DNA from: Dipetalonema caudispina
Lineage: Eukaryota > Nematoda > Chromadorea > Rhabditida > Onchocercidae
Direction of reading: 5' to 3'
Assembly (NCBI GenBank): GCA_013365325.1
Contig: JABVXV010000061.1
Coordinates: 186,001 to 250,000, forward strand
Length of the DNA stretch: 64,000 nucleotides
In this document: positions 13,381-26,300 of the stretch, in pieces
How positions within the stretch are numbered: the first letter of the stretch is position 1
How the letters are laid out: every line of letters starts with the position of its first letter
Translations under genes and position numbers: made by a program
The notes under the pieces: model-generated
What the model saw: only the letters and a program-made list of their open reading frames with translations
Databases searched by the model: none
What the model was told of the DNA's origin: nothing

Positions 13381-14613
13381 TTATACATTGCAATAGATTT
13401 GGGAAGACACGAATATTATGAAATGTTCACGGATGGACAATTAAGCACGCTGCTAATGGCATGTTTAATAAGATCGCTTGAATGACACATATCACTTCAA
13501 CTTTAAGAAAATCTCCACATAATTTTGCATATCCGAAATAAGTCAAGGATATAACACCTCTTTTCTTTCTCTACGTTCCTGTGAATTTGATCTAAGCTAA
13601 TTATCTTCAACATTCAAAGAATTAAACTTCCTCGGCAGAAAAAACAAGTACACGAATGCATCCATATTAAGGTCCTTTCAGCCGTAAAATACTCATTGGC
13701 CTAAGGCCGGAAGTAAATTTCAATAAAGTGAATACGTGAGAATATTGAAGTTGTGGCGTGTAGTGGTTGCGCACGTAATCAACGCATTATCATACAAGAT
13801 ACGTATATGGTCCGTAAAAGTGATTGCCTATAGAGTTCGCAACATAAGCTTATCCTTTGGGTGCAAACACGAAATGTTTGTTGCATTTTCATCACGACAG
13901 ATCCTATTAATCTTACGCGAAACCTGCTGCGCAGATCCCCTTATTTATAAACTTTTTTTTAAATTTGTAAACTTACAATGCACTCCGCGTCATACTAACA
14001 TGTTTACAAATGACCTAGGGAAGTCTTTCACTTCTGACGGAATTTTTTCAAACAGGCTGCTCGGTGCTATGTTCATCCACGGAAAATAGATTAGTAAAAC
14101 CTCCCAGAAGAAAAATATAATAAGACTTTTTTTGAAAGAAGTGTTTCAACTTTCATTTTTATTGATAATTGCATCGATGAACGACTGTCTAATGTTACCT
14201 CTGGAAGCTGATATTATATTTGAAGTACTCTAGACTGTTCCCGAAATCACCTCTATAAATATCATATCTCTGGTAGAAAACGGAAACAATGAAACAAGAA
14301 GTTTATTCAGAGTTTAAAACTGTAATCAACAGAAGTGATTTGGCATTGAATTGTTTGGAAGAATATCCGCGAAACAGCTACCAGTGGAATCGATATTTAC
14401 TGGTTTCAGCAGAAATACGGCATCATCAAGATGGTAGAATGGCTGGAACATTTGAAGTTATGGATTTTAGACCGTTCGTAAGATTTTCCGTTTTATGAAA
14501 TTCTGTATCGAAGAGGATTTTAACCTTGGAAAAAGTCATGACCTTTCGGAAACCTTATGATTTAAAAAATTGAAGATCCGAAATGACTCTTCAACAAAAA
14601 AAAAAAAAAAAAA
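13381..14613. other. Intergenic region between METTL9 and FAM114A genes
   Basis: About 1.2 kb. Contains open frames at 13736-14089 and 14289-14498 on the plus strand, but neither resembles a known family nor has exon partners. Should contain the METTL9 3' UTR and the FAM114A promoter or leader region. Nothing else seen. Confidence 0.5.
14596..14613. repeat. A18 homopolymer abutting the METTL9 stop codon
   Basis: Eighteen A on the plus strand, so eighteen T directly after the TGA of METTL9 on its coding strand. Length is likely polymorphic or assembly-sensitive. It lies outside the reading frame. Confidence 0.9.
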
Positions 14614-16772
14614 TCAAAATAAAGTGTACGAAGACAGAGTTATTACTCTTCTGAAATCTCCTTCGCTTAAATAGGGTAGTTTGCTCCATTTGAGCAACTG
14701 AAATCCTGCTGGTTCCAGAACATCTGCTACTAATGAGTCCGCTTGCTCTTCAAATGTTCTACCTTTGATCGAGATTTTCATATCTAAAAAAATTCTCCGC
14801 TGGCTAAACAAAACAATACGCAATATTCTCCCGTATTTCAGGTAAAATTTGATCTTGAAGGTTTTATCTAGAAGTAAATACGTGAAATTCACGAGTGTGA
14901 ATATACTGATCTACTAATAAAACATGTCGCAAAATTACACTTTGAAGCAGAAACCTCTGAAAGAATCTTACACATGGTACCTGGCCGATTTGTCCGATTT
15001 GTAGGATGAAATTCCACATATTGATGTAATGGTAAAACAACAGCCAATAGCAGCAAAGATTGTGAACGTAGAGTCATTGAATGTAATTGAGCTAATAACA
15101 AAAATGGATTGTAATGACGATCGAGCAGATTAAGCGCTGAAACCAAATGATATGTCCCAGACTGATGCCAGGCATCCATTGGAACGACTCTGAATCCGCG
15201 TTGTTTTAAGCGCCACTCCATTACCTTTAACAGTAAGGAAAAATAAAGACAGATAAATTCGAACGCTCAGAAATATATATTCTGTAAATTGTGATTTATA
15301 GATATTCACGACATCATATTTGGTATTCTCTTCGTCGCAATGCATCAATACCCAAGTAGCGTATGTATCAAAAGGTTTGAAGTTATCATCGGGAGATTTA
15401 TTATATTGGTTAACCGTCAAATCTGATTCAAAATATCCCAGAGAAGATTTCCCAATTTCTGAAATAAGGAATCTAAGGAATATCGACTGAATTATGAAAT
15501 TCACCTTGGAAGCTTCTGTAACTGAAACAGTTCTATACAGTCGTGCCATTATAGAGGTTATTTGACCATCTCCAGCACCCAAATCCAAAAGCTGAATGAA
15601 AACATTTCTTCCTCCTCTTCAAATAGAAGTTAACTGTAAAAATAACGATCCAAAAAAACTTCCAGATCATTTGAGAAGTTCTATTGAAAACATTCAAAAT
15701 GGTGCTGAATCCCGGACACAAAATAAGTGAACTGTAACGAAGAAATGAAATTTAATAAGAAATTTCACCTTTTTATCGTGAGAGATCCATTCAACTGAAA
15801 CTTGCAAGAATTCTTGCAATTGACTAAAAGAGAAAAGATGCATGCCACCTCGACCCAAGATACCATTAATACTTGTTTTCGTTAGTACCATTGACAGCAA
15901 CGAAGTAACAAATGCATAAGAGATCTCAAATTTATAAAAAATTCTTTAAAAATGACAAAAAATTTCGGAAAAAATCGAAATCAATGTTAGATCAATCATA
16001 ATTTGTTCAACGAAAGCAAACATAACTTCATCTACTTTAATCACACAGGCGTGGTTTCATGATACTCTTCACATCATAATTAGTCAATGGTGAAGATGGA
16101 GAAAAAGTGGAAAAAAAAACCCAAAAAGCGGCATATCTGGAAAGTATTAATGGTTTCAATTACTATATGAGTAAGAACAGAAATATTATTAGAAAACTGT
16201 TAAAAGCAACCATCAGTGACTAGTGACAACATTTTTCTTTTCACAGTATAAAACTTATCATTTCCCTTCAGGGATATCACTGATAGCCTACCATAAATAC
16301 CTTTAATAAGATTCTATTGTTTCGACTTCATTTCTTTCAAAGGGTAGTGACAAGCTGATAACCGAATATTAATTTCCGGGGAATCCATATAAAGATGGCG
16401 AGAAGTAAATAGAAGCAAGAATAAAAAAAAGACATGCCTGTAAACACAGTGAATTGCTGGTTTCAAGCGAATTGTTTAGAAACGTCTCCACATCCTCATC
16501 CATATAGAATTGATGGAATTTTTTTAGCATACACGAAGTTAAGGCAGTCCTTGAAATCAACAGCAGTAAATGGAACATTATCCGTCCTCTTTTTGCTGAT
16601 TTACACTAGGCTTACAAGTCCATTACATATTTTTATGACCCTTAATCTGTATGGTACTTCTCATAACATACCTGGTAACAGAGTACCATTCGGAATGGTC
16701 ACCAGCAAGCAAATGATCATCCAGTTCTTCTTTTTCCAACAACAAGCGCGCAATCCGTTGGCTACGAAACAT
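14614..16772 (-). CDS. METTL9: METTL9 protein-L-histidine N-pros-methyltransferase, 6 exons
   Basis: METTL9 methylates the first histidine of His-x-His motifs in many proteins using S-adenosylmethionine. Exons 16772-16672, 16549-16438, 15924-15769, 15591-15505, 15224-14981, 14783-14614 sum to 870 nt, or 289 residues (human 318). Phases agree throughout. Matches to human METTL9 in order: ETFLNNSLE (QIFLNNSIE), TKTSINGILGRGGM (SRTSINGLLGRGSM), the SAM-binding LDLGAGDG at residues 125-132, SALNLLDR (SCLNLLDR), VVLPLHQYVE (LVLPFHPYVE) and FEEQ...LPYLSEGD (WEEQ...LPYLCEGD). The intron between exons 2 and 3 appears to start with GC rather than GT (see findings). The human protein has a hydrophobic N terminus; here the first 20 residues are basic and only moderately hydrophobic, so a signal peptide is doubtful. 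Start is the first ATG of the frame. Confidence 0.96.
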
Positions 16773-19700
16773 TGCAGTAAATGCTATCTATTTAGAGTTC
16801 ATCATAATGGCATCAAAAATTTACCCAACAGCCTTAAAATAATCCAGATATTGTTATCTGTATCATCGGTTAATGAAATAACAGTCAGTTCAAACTTTGT
16901 CTAGCAATGCCAAACGCTTGACTATTTCCAATTTTATAAGTTTGAATTACAATTATAGCAAATGAAGTCATAATCTGGCTAATTCCTAATAATCTAGAAC
17001 TGAAGAACGAAATGCTATACTTAATTCAAACGCAAATGCGCATTTAAAAGTTTGGTACACACTTAAACAAATGCTCAAAACAACAAACAAATCTTTATAC
17101 TTCAGTAAAAATACAGAGCATAAATATAGTTCATGTCTAACACAACTCCGATATTCGATGGGGTGTAGAATTTAACCCCAAACTTTAAAAAGTAAACATA
17201 AAAACGTTATGTAATGATGATAGTGAAATGAGTTGCGTAATGTGAATCTATTATAAAGATAACAAAATTATGTAAGTTATGATTTTACTCTGAAGCATGA
17301 ATAGACAGAAGGGTAAGGAGAAGGAAATGTATAGATAACAATAAATTATACTCAAGCAATACTTTACAGTAATACTCCATCATCAGTTACAATGTTAACA
17401 TCTCACTGCATAACTATAACACTGTTATCATTTAAAAACTCATGTCAAACTGAATACTACATTCAACAACTATTCCACGTTAACTGTACGTATGCATCGC
17501 CTATTACGTGTCCAGGATTACTTGGTCTTATAACCACTCACGAAACCACGCGTATTCATAGCAAAAAACCACCCCTCATGCATGCATGCCATACCTCACA
17601 AGAAAGTTCACAACCACCATATGCAAATTACTTTTCGACCGGTGAGTTGTTCGAATATTGGTTGTTGGTGCAGGAATGCAAAACCAGCTCATATGATGTG
17701 TTGTAAGGAGATGCAACTGATGTCAAAGGTCGGGGAGATTTTCTTGGATGGTTTAATTTCGTTAGAGTTTTGTTTTGAATGAGCAGTTTCGGTTTCACTT
17801 TCAGTTATTAAAGCAAGACTGTAATTTAACAAAGTTCAGTTCATTTCATTTTCAATATTAATGTTTCCAGTTGAATATTCAATTCCCGTCTTCGAGGTCT
17901 TGCAATGTCCATTGATATTGTATCACAATTGCTTGCTCCGGAATCGGTTGTTCATATCCATCAAGCTATCCACGACTTGGATAAAAAGCTAATTCAAATC
18001 CGTCAAATTACAAGCAAATTGGAAAGGATCTGCTATTAAGTTGTCCGCAATCAGGAACAAGTTCGTGGTCGTTATGTCCTTTGAGGGAAAAGTTTATAAC
18101 AAATGAGATAAGCAAAGTGGAGTGAAAAAATGAGAGAGAGAGGGAAAAAATTCGCGGTATTTTCTGGAAGGATCGTAATATCCCCGGTAGTATGAATGAA
18201 GAGTCACCTGAATATGTCACCGTTTCTGGTTGATTCATTCATCTCTCCAATGGTTTTTAACTTTTCATCCTGGACATCTGTAATTTCTGCGAACACGAAT
18301 GATTCATTCCCTCTTTCAGTTAATGATTCATTGATGTTCCTGATCTTTAATCAACCTAAATTTCTCGGCACTAGAAATGATTTTACGTCCCCGTGAGCGC
18401 ATTCGGGAAACAGCTGTATATTAATCTTCGGAAAAGAGCTTAGATGCCAATTGTAATATTGTAATGTATTAAATTCTCTCACCTCTCTCTTTCCCTTAGT
18501 GCGACAGTACCTGCTTTACTCATCTAAAGTGGACGGGGGATTAGTACCTTCACATCGCGATGAAGTGTTTATATCAGGCTTTCTGTGAATTAAAGATTTT
18601 TCAATCATGAAAATATTTGTTCGAAAGGATAGTATCGGTTTTCGAATTTTACTTAAATTTTTTCTACTTATTTTTCCCAATCCATCAAGAAAGTCAGTAA
18701 TAGGGCGAGTTTCTGTTATGTTTTCATCCGTTCAAATGGTACACCATCGTTAGATAGGCAGGGAAGGAGTAGAAGAAAATCAAACGGTTCAGTAATCTAA
18801 GCGGAAAGTTAATTTAAAAAATATCGTTTGAAGTTAAATAGCTCATTAAGGTATGGGTAAAACCCTGGTGAATTAGTAACAGAGAGCAAGTGATCTTTAT
18901 ATTCTTACATGAGCCCGGAATGAATTCATAGATTTAAGCAGGTCGAGGAACTTTCGCATTGGAATCAGGTTTAGGATTGAAACAAGGTAGGAATCCCCAA
19001 ACAATCCATAAGTTCGATTGCATCAACGTAATGATACTGGCGAGAGGACAAAGATCGGCGATTGTTTGTATGTGAAAAAATAATACCTTTGGAGAAGATG
19101 AGATGATTTATATGCTCTGGACAAATGATGATCATTAAGTGCTTTTTAGTCTCGAACAAACGATCAGTCGTTACTGTCAGTGTCCTTCACTATAATATTT
19201 GATCGATGGCTTCATGATGGTATCCTACCTTTTAGGCTGGTACCATTACGGTACTGACTACGTTTGGGTTATCAGCCAATAGGCTGTTACAAAGTACGTT
19301 CCATTTTTTTCCTTCTTTCTGGTTATTAGCGATGAAAATATTTCCATCACTTGTTTTTTGAGAAATTTACCATAAATCATCGTTTCTTAAATGACTTCAT
19401 AAAATTATGAAAAATTTCTATTATTTACTTAGTTTCTGAACTGATTTGTTGATGCGTTCATTGGTAAATGCGTATCATGTGAAACGTGTGAGATCCATTA
19501 CAAAAATATGCAAATATGAAGGAATCTAGTTCAGATTGAGTGGTAAGTCTGAATTCATGGATAAACTGTGGATGGAGTTCGTAGATATGCTGTAGCTTTC
19601 TGTGGAAAAGTATACGCAAATAGTAGTATTAAAATCAAAGTGGGAGGAGTGCTAAAGTTGTACGTCACCGCACATTGCTCATAGGTATAAGAGCGACTCG

Positions 19701-20362
19701 TTTTTGTGGAAAACGATGGAGAAATATGGTACTCGAAATGGCAAATCATTATTGGAGGATCTTTACGTGGTTATTCACGATCTGTAATTACATTGATGAA
19801 ACTACATATGCCTCTATTCTTATTCTATTTCATTGTCGGCTGAGATGAAACTGGTACATTGATGATATTCTGCTACTGTAATAGTTAATATAATCTTGTA
19901 GGTGAGGCTAGTACTTCAGCTTCCAGCTTAACGCCTTTTAGCATATACATTAACACGTCGAATTCTTAATTTTTTTTTTTTGCACTTAGAACAGTTGGCA
20001 TGTTTCAGTAGAATGTATTGCAAAATTTTATAATGGCTTTATGAGGGGAAGTAAAGATGAAGTGGAAAAAAAACAGCTCTCAACAAATAAATGATTCAGT
20101 GAAATATGGGAGAAAACGACGTTAAGGTAACGGTATCGAAACAAGTTGAACGGGTTTCTCAAGTCTTCGCTTTTTATATCCATAGAAAGTGTTTACCCGA
20201 AAATATTTACGCTGTGTGTTCCATTTGCTATTAAATTTTTCAAATACTTATTGCAGAAACTGCGCAAGGAGTGTGAGTAACAGCAGACGAAAAGGAAAAA
20301 AGACGGTGTGCAATAACGGGGGAACGGTTTTAAATTTTCATCTGTGTGTGTTCGGTGGTCAA
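16773..20362. other. Divergent intergenic region between METTL9 and TBC1D24
   Basis: About 3.6 kb between two genes pointing away from each other, so it should hold both promoters. No conserved exon found. A GA-rich stretch lies at 18124-18150. A possible small open frame at 17905 is listed separately. Many short open frames on both strands lack family resemblance. TTGCAG at 20251-20256 could be the last leader acceptor of TBC1D24. Confidence 0.5.
17905..18039 (+). CDS. Possible small ORF, 44 residues, unknown
   Basis: ATG lies about 35 nt after a good acceptor (TTTCCAG near 17867), the arrangement seen for trans-spliced nematode genes. The product (MSIDIVSQLL..., ending KLERICY) looks helical and coiled-coil-like, with regularly spaced Ile and Leu. 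It stops after 44 codons, and I found no donor before the stop or exon that would extend it. It may be a real short protein, a first exon whose donor I missed, or a decayed gene. No family recognised. Confidence 0.25.
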   Translation: MSIDIVSQLLAPESVVHIHQAIHDLDKKLIQIRQITSKLERICY

Positions 20363-23300
20363 ATGTCAAGAGATCAGGGTAGCCCCGCGATGAGATCATT
20401 TCGTCGTAGCAGCTTGATTGCATTTCGTCGTAGCAACTTGGGTAACTTGTATCAGTCATTTATCAAACGCAAGAAATCGACTAGTACGAGAAAAATGACA
20501 GGTAAAACAATCCTTTTCTTCCTTCTTATTTAGAAGGGATTTTCCCATCGATCATTTTTTTTTTTCGGTTAAGTTCTTTTTTGGTTTAACAGTTCGGAAG
20601 ATCTCGTATTAGTTGAGGGTTCATTTTCGATTGAATGACTGGTAACAAATATTAATTTTTACTGGTTTTTTCGGGATTTTTTGATTGTATTAAAATTTTC
20701 ATTTCAACATTCTTTTTTACCATTAATCAGAAAAAATTCATTTTGCAAGTTATTAATGTTGGGATCTGTAGATGGTTCCACGTATTTAATGCTGTAATGT
20801 AAATGAAGCCTTTGAATGGAACAGTTTTATGGCTGATATTGTCAAGCTTTCTCAGGAATTGAAATTCTTCTCCAGCATATCGTCAGAACGAAATAGTGTG
20901 TCTTCGATGTATTGCCTGATGTGGTCCCAAGAAAAAGATGGATTCATATGTCTTACCCCAATCAAATGTTTTCTAAAGACTTTTTTTTGGAGTCTTCCCT
21001 GTTTTTGTCCGATTCCAAAGCGTTCTTCCATACTTTACCAAATCCTACCTTGCAAATTACCGACTTATCGAAGAAAGTGAATGGTATTACGGAAAGTAAG
21101 GAAGGAAAGGAACGAGCCTTTCAGCTCTCTGTTTCTACTCCTCATCATTCACTGTTTTCATTTTATTATTCCTGAATCAAATAATCTATCTAGAAAATTC
21201 TCTAATATCGAAACAAATGAAGTAGAAGATATTAGTTAGTGAACGTTAGATTAGTTAAACCGCTGACAAATAACTGACAGCGGCCCACCCGTTCTATAAT
21301 TTTGTTCTTAGAAATTGGTGGGATGGTTTCGTATTAATCGCTCGAGATAATAGTGGATGACTCGCTTATTAGCGTTGCAGATTCTGCCGATTAATTTTTT
21401 CTTAATTAGCCACTCCTAGCGCTTGTTACGGAATATTCAAGTACAGAGATTTTATTATATTATAAATAAAAACTCGTTGGACGGGATTTGTAGACCTCGT
21501 CTCGACCGTCAAGTATGATATTCGACAAGGAAGTGATAATTTGGATAAGTGGTGGAGGCAGTATATCCTTAGGATCCATCGAGAATACTGCCCTTGAAAG
21601 TCTTTTCGAACAAATAACAGGATATACTAAAGACAGATTTATGGAAAAAAAGCCCACTGGAAGCATCCCTCTCTTTTCCCCACTGGATCATTCAGCTGGA
21701 AGAAGCCATTTGTTCATCGATCAACAAGGGTCTTGCTCATTTCAGATGCGCATACGACTGCAGCAGAGGTTAGAGACAAGGAACAAGCACCGTTTTTTCA
21801 ATTGCCCACAATATCCTCCATGATTTCGTTGCCAGATGTTGAAGACGATGAAGCTGGACCTAGCAGCACAGAACTTTCAACAACACTCTTACCACCAACA
21901 TCATCTACTTTGCAACGCACAGAATCAAATACATCATTTCTTTCGCGGCTCAATCGCCGGTTACGACGTTCACTTCATTTATCCTCAAATAAACGTGAAC
22001 AGTCCCTGAAGTTTCTAGCAGGTGACGAGGTAGCTGTTAACGAGAATGTGAGACCACAATCGCTTTACGAATCTCGCGAGGTATGGTTTTTGTTGTACTG
22101 TTAGTTGTTAAGTCAGTATCATTAAATCAGGAATCAACAATTATTAGGAATACTAAGTAAGTTATGGAATATTGACTGGCTGTCTTAATTTTACATTTTC
22201 TTTTTTTTTTTTTTGTAAATCCTTGCCTAGCAAATATGATAACGAAGATTAGCTACGTATCAGTCATTGAGATGACATTACCTTCAATAAAAAAACTGTA
22301 TTATAGCAGTAGGGAGTCCATGAAATGAACCGATAATAGATATGAATTGAAACACTGAATATTCAGATCATTAATAATATTAAGATGTGAAACACTATCA
22401 TCTCATTTTGGGAAATTAAATTATACATGAAATTCATGAGGACGCTAAATAGTTTTCCATCATTGTTTTGTCTGCAGGAAACATTCACGAATTATGCCGC
22501 TATCAAGATTGTTAATTACGACGAATCATTCGTTAGCATTAAGTTGTTCCGACAAATTCTACACGGAAATCGATCCGATGAAGTAAGGCTATCAATATGC
22601 AATGACCAAAACTCAAATAATCATTGGTCATGATTAGTCAAAGTAGGGGTAGGTTAAAATGAAAACTGAAAGGACTTGGACATCGCGAGGTAGTAGACTC
22701 TCAATCCCTTATCGATGTGGAACTTATTTTCATAGAACTTTCTGGGAACAATCAATTTTGTCGATTATGGGATGTAGTATTTCGTGAAAATGGAGAGGGT
22801 TATACTTAATGGAGTTGTGCATGTGATTGCGATTTAAATTTTGCTCTTGATTTCAGATAAAAAAACTGCTTCGAGAAACAAATTGGCCAGTGGGACACAG
22901 AATACGAGCAAATTTGTGGCAAGAAATTTGTAAATTAAACAATCCAGATTTCAATGCATACAAAGGTAGTTATAAATCTGAAGGATGGGAAGAGCATATC
23001 GGTGATTTTTCTTCTTTATTTTTCATTCTATTGTTAATTGTTATGCTTAATTTGGACTGTTACGGTTGAATTAGGCAAAATACACCCTTATGCAGCAAAA
23101 TGTACCAGTAATATTTTTGGAAACGCAGTGCAATATTTAAGAAGAGCAGTTTTGCTTCCATTGCAGTCCACTAAAGAAGAATTGGATTGCTGCGCCCTTA
23201 CAGGGTTATCAGTTGAAAATGTTTTTCTTGAAAGTTAATTCAGATTTATTCAGGGCATTGTACACCAAAAGTTCGTTTTCTGCAGTCGTCGGATGCTATA

Positions 23301-26300
23301 TACAACTGTTATGAATTGAATGCAAATGGCTTGAAAGCACTACATCGTCTCATTCATGCTTTAGATGCTACAATTCCGACATTAAACTATGCACCCGTTA
23401 GTGTCATATCAATTTTTATTTTGACGCTGTTTTTTAATTTGCTTGACGTATTGCAAAGCAATTTGATGTGAACCATTTTAAAAGTAATAAACCTATATTA
23501 AAATGAACTTACTTATTGCTAATGCTTCTTATAACTGCAGCTCTTTCTTATAGTTGATACAGCCTATACTTGCATTATTTTTACACTATATGAGTGAGGA
23601 TGATGCATATGCTTGTGTCTTTTGGATCCTTAAAAATCATTCAAATTATATGAAAAGTTCTGCTCTAGCAAGCAAAGCTATGTCGTACACACTGCTTGCA
23701 CTTGTGAAGGTCCACAAGGTTTGTTTTTCTTACTCTTTTTTTTTCTCCATTTTTGATTATCTAAGACATTTCGTTATTAAAACTAGCTGAGATGTTCCAG
23801 CTTTAACATTTTTTATTAAATACTTCTCTGCTTTATTTGAAATGGATATCATTCTTCGTGAATTTTTTTTTTCAATTTTTTGAAATTTTCTGTTTGTGCA
23901 GCACAGCATATTCTGGCAAGGTGACACTGCTGACATTGACCTTCGCTAAAAGTTATCAAGTGTTAAACTATATCGTTTCCTTTGTTCTTCGGTTAGATTG
24001 CAGTTAATTGAAACCATCGAACTTTAGACAAACGATATCCAATATTGTCATAACAAGCTTGCATAGATTAACCGTTCTAGCTTCTGTTTTAGGCAGCAGT
24101 TTACAAAACTTTGAGGAATTGGATTGGGTCATCCGACGAAAATATCTTGGCAAGAGCTTTGCGGAATTGGCCGAGATGGATATTTTGCGCACTGCCATTT
24201 GAACATTTAATTTGTATTGTTGATTGCTACTTATATGAAGGGAGCAAAGTATTAATGAGGATTGCTATTACACTGCTTAGCACATGGCACAAAAATATCA
24301 ACGTTGGTTTTCCGGTTTTATATTCCCTAGAAGTTGTAGGACCGATGACAATGTTATGCTGAAATTGCTTGCTTGACTTCTCAGCAGCTGTACGACAACT
24401 GTGGGATGATAAATTGCATATGGCGAATTTTATTATGAATAGTTCTGCAAATTTCCTTGAAACTGCTAAATTAATTAAATCATATTTGAAGTTTCATTTG
24501 CCTGGCAGTGTTGAAAATTTTTACAATTGTAATTTACGGTTCTTGAAAAATTCTCACTTTCAGATACCGGACGATTTGGCCGACAAAACATGCCTAGAGC
24601 GAATTGATTTATTTGCGGAAAGGATTGTTCAGAGTGTAAAACATGCAAATATTTCTGTTACAGCGTTACTTGAAGCTGCTGTAAGGATTCGGAATTTTAG
24701 TGGCGCAAAAATTGCCCGTTTTCAACAAAGATATGAGAAGATGGTAAATCTTATTTTTTCTTCCACGTAGGAAATGTCAGTAAACCAATTAGTTTTTTTC
24801 TTTTTTTTGTATTCAATACGATGGACTGTAGACAGAAGATATGTTGCCACTGTGGGAGGAAGGTGGGAGAGGGAAGGCAGAACTAGTAGTATAATTGGAG
24901 AGTTAGGATTTGGCAGTTTTATTGCAACTGGGTTTAGTTGATTTCTAATACTGAATTTGTTCGGCTTGAAGGATATCTTCTTGATTTTCCTGCAAAAGCA
25001 AAAACTGAAAGTAAAGAGAATCCCTTAGCAAGCAGGAGTCAGTGCCATCTGCCGCGGAATAAATGGGATAATTATCTTCATTTAAATGAAATCAAACAAA
25101 ACAATAGCTTTTTTGAAATAGCTGTCCACAGTGGAAGAAATAAAATTACAACTTAGCAAAATATCTCTGTAATGAAATTTCGTAGATTTATGATGAATGG
25201 TTTGCAGATGATGGTTGCTTTCAGATTCTGGAGTCAGAAGGTCCTGACCTTCCAACAATAGATTTACCAGCCATGCATATAAAGCCCTTTATTTCAAGCA
25301 TCGTTTCATCAGAAGTTGCTTTTCAATTAATGTGTTATTTGCCAGAAAAGTATCAACTTAAAACTCCGGTGTTAATTTACCATCTTTGCGACGATGGGAC
25401 ATCATTCTATCGTTTGTGGGCGAAGTGAGCGAATATTTTGCTTTCAGTATTAAGTTGTTCAGAAAAATGGCTGAACTCATTGGCGTAAACTTTCATGATA
25501 GATTTATCAAATTAAAATTCAACTTTCGCAGGATCGATGAAGCAGAATCAACGTTGCTAATTATCAAGACTGATAAAAGTGAAGTTTTTGGAGCCTTCTG
25601 TGACGAACCATGGGGATATCGAACGAAGACACATGAACGTGGGAGCGGAAAATATTTCGGTGGTGGTCTTTCGTTTGTTTGGAATTTATATGAGAATAAT
25701 CAAGTAAATAAATATGACTGGAAAGAAAATCAGGCGGAATGTTTTATGGCTGCACCGTACGATCGAGAGCCTACTGTTTTAATGGTACGCTATCTAAAGC
25801 TTTGTTTTTTGGTATAAGCCATGTATACTCCATACTTTGACTCAAAAAGTTTTGCTTATGTATGTTATTATACAAGTAATATTTATGTTACAATTCATGA
25901 GCTTGTAAAACGTATCTCTTTTGTATTTCTTTCGTATAAGAGAAAAATGTGGCAGACATGTGGTGCTTCTGTCGGGAATTTAACAGAAGACCAATCTTAT
26001 CGAAAGAAATGGCTACTTTTTTAAATTGCTTGAGCAGCTAGTTGATTGATTGATTAATTGTTTAAGATTGATCTTTCATCCTATCGATTGAGTTTTGCTT
26101 TTAATTAGCTGTTGTCATTTATAGATTGATGCTTTATTAACTTGGCTGATTTTTTTCTTTCAGAATTATTCGGACGGGAAGCTTCACTCTAGTTTTAATG
26201 AAACAGATCAAATTTTTTGTGTAAATCATCTCTTGATTTATAGATTGGTGGGAACGCGATATATATTGTGGATGAATTGATGAAGGGCTCAAGCTTGCCG

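Noticed and set aside
13736..14089. 117-codon plus-strand frame in the METTL9-FAM114A gap
   Set aside because: Its start codon is not ATG, it has no recognised similarity and no splice or leader acceptor fits.
16434..16904. 156-codon plus-strand frame
   Set aside because: It is antisense to METTL9 exons 1 and 2; its openness is a by-product of the coding strand.
24525..24563. Possible 54-nt in-frame intron within TBC1D24 exon 8 (TTTCAG acceptor before ATACCGGAC)
   Set aside because: The donor would be poor and the sequence has no stop codon, so the exon was kept intact; not excluded.
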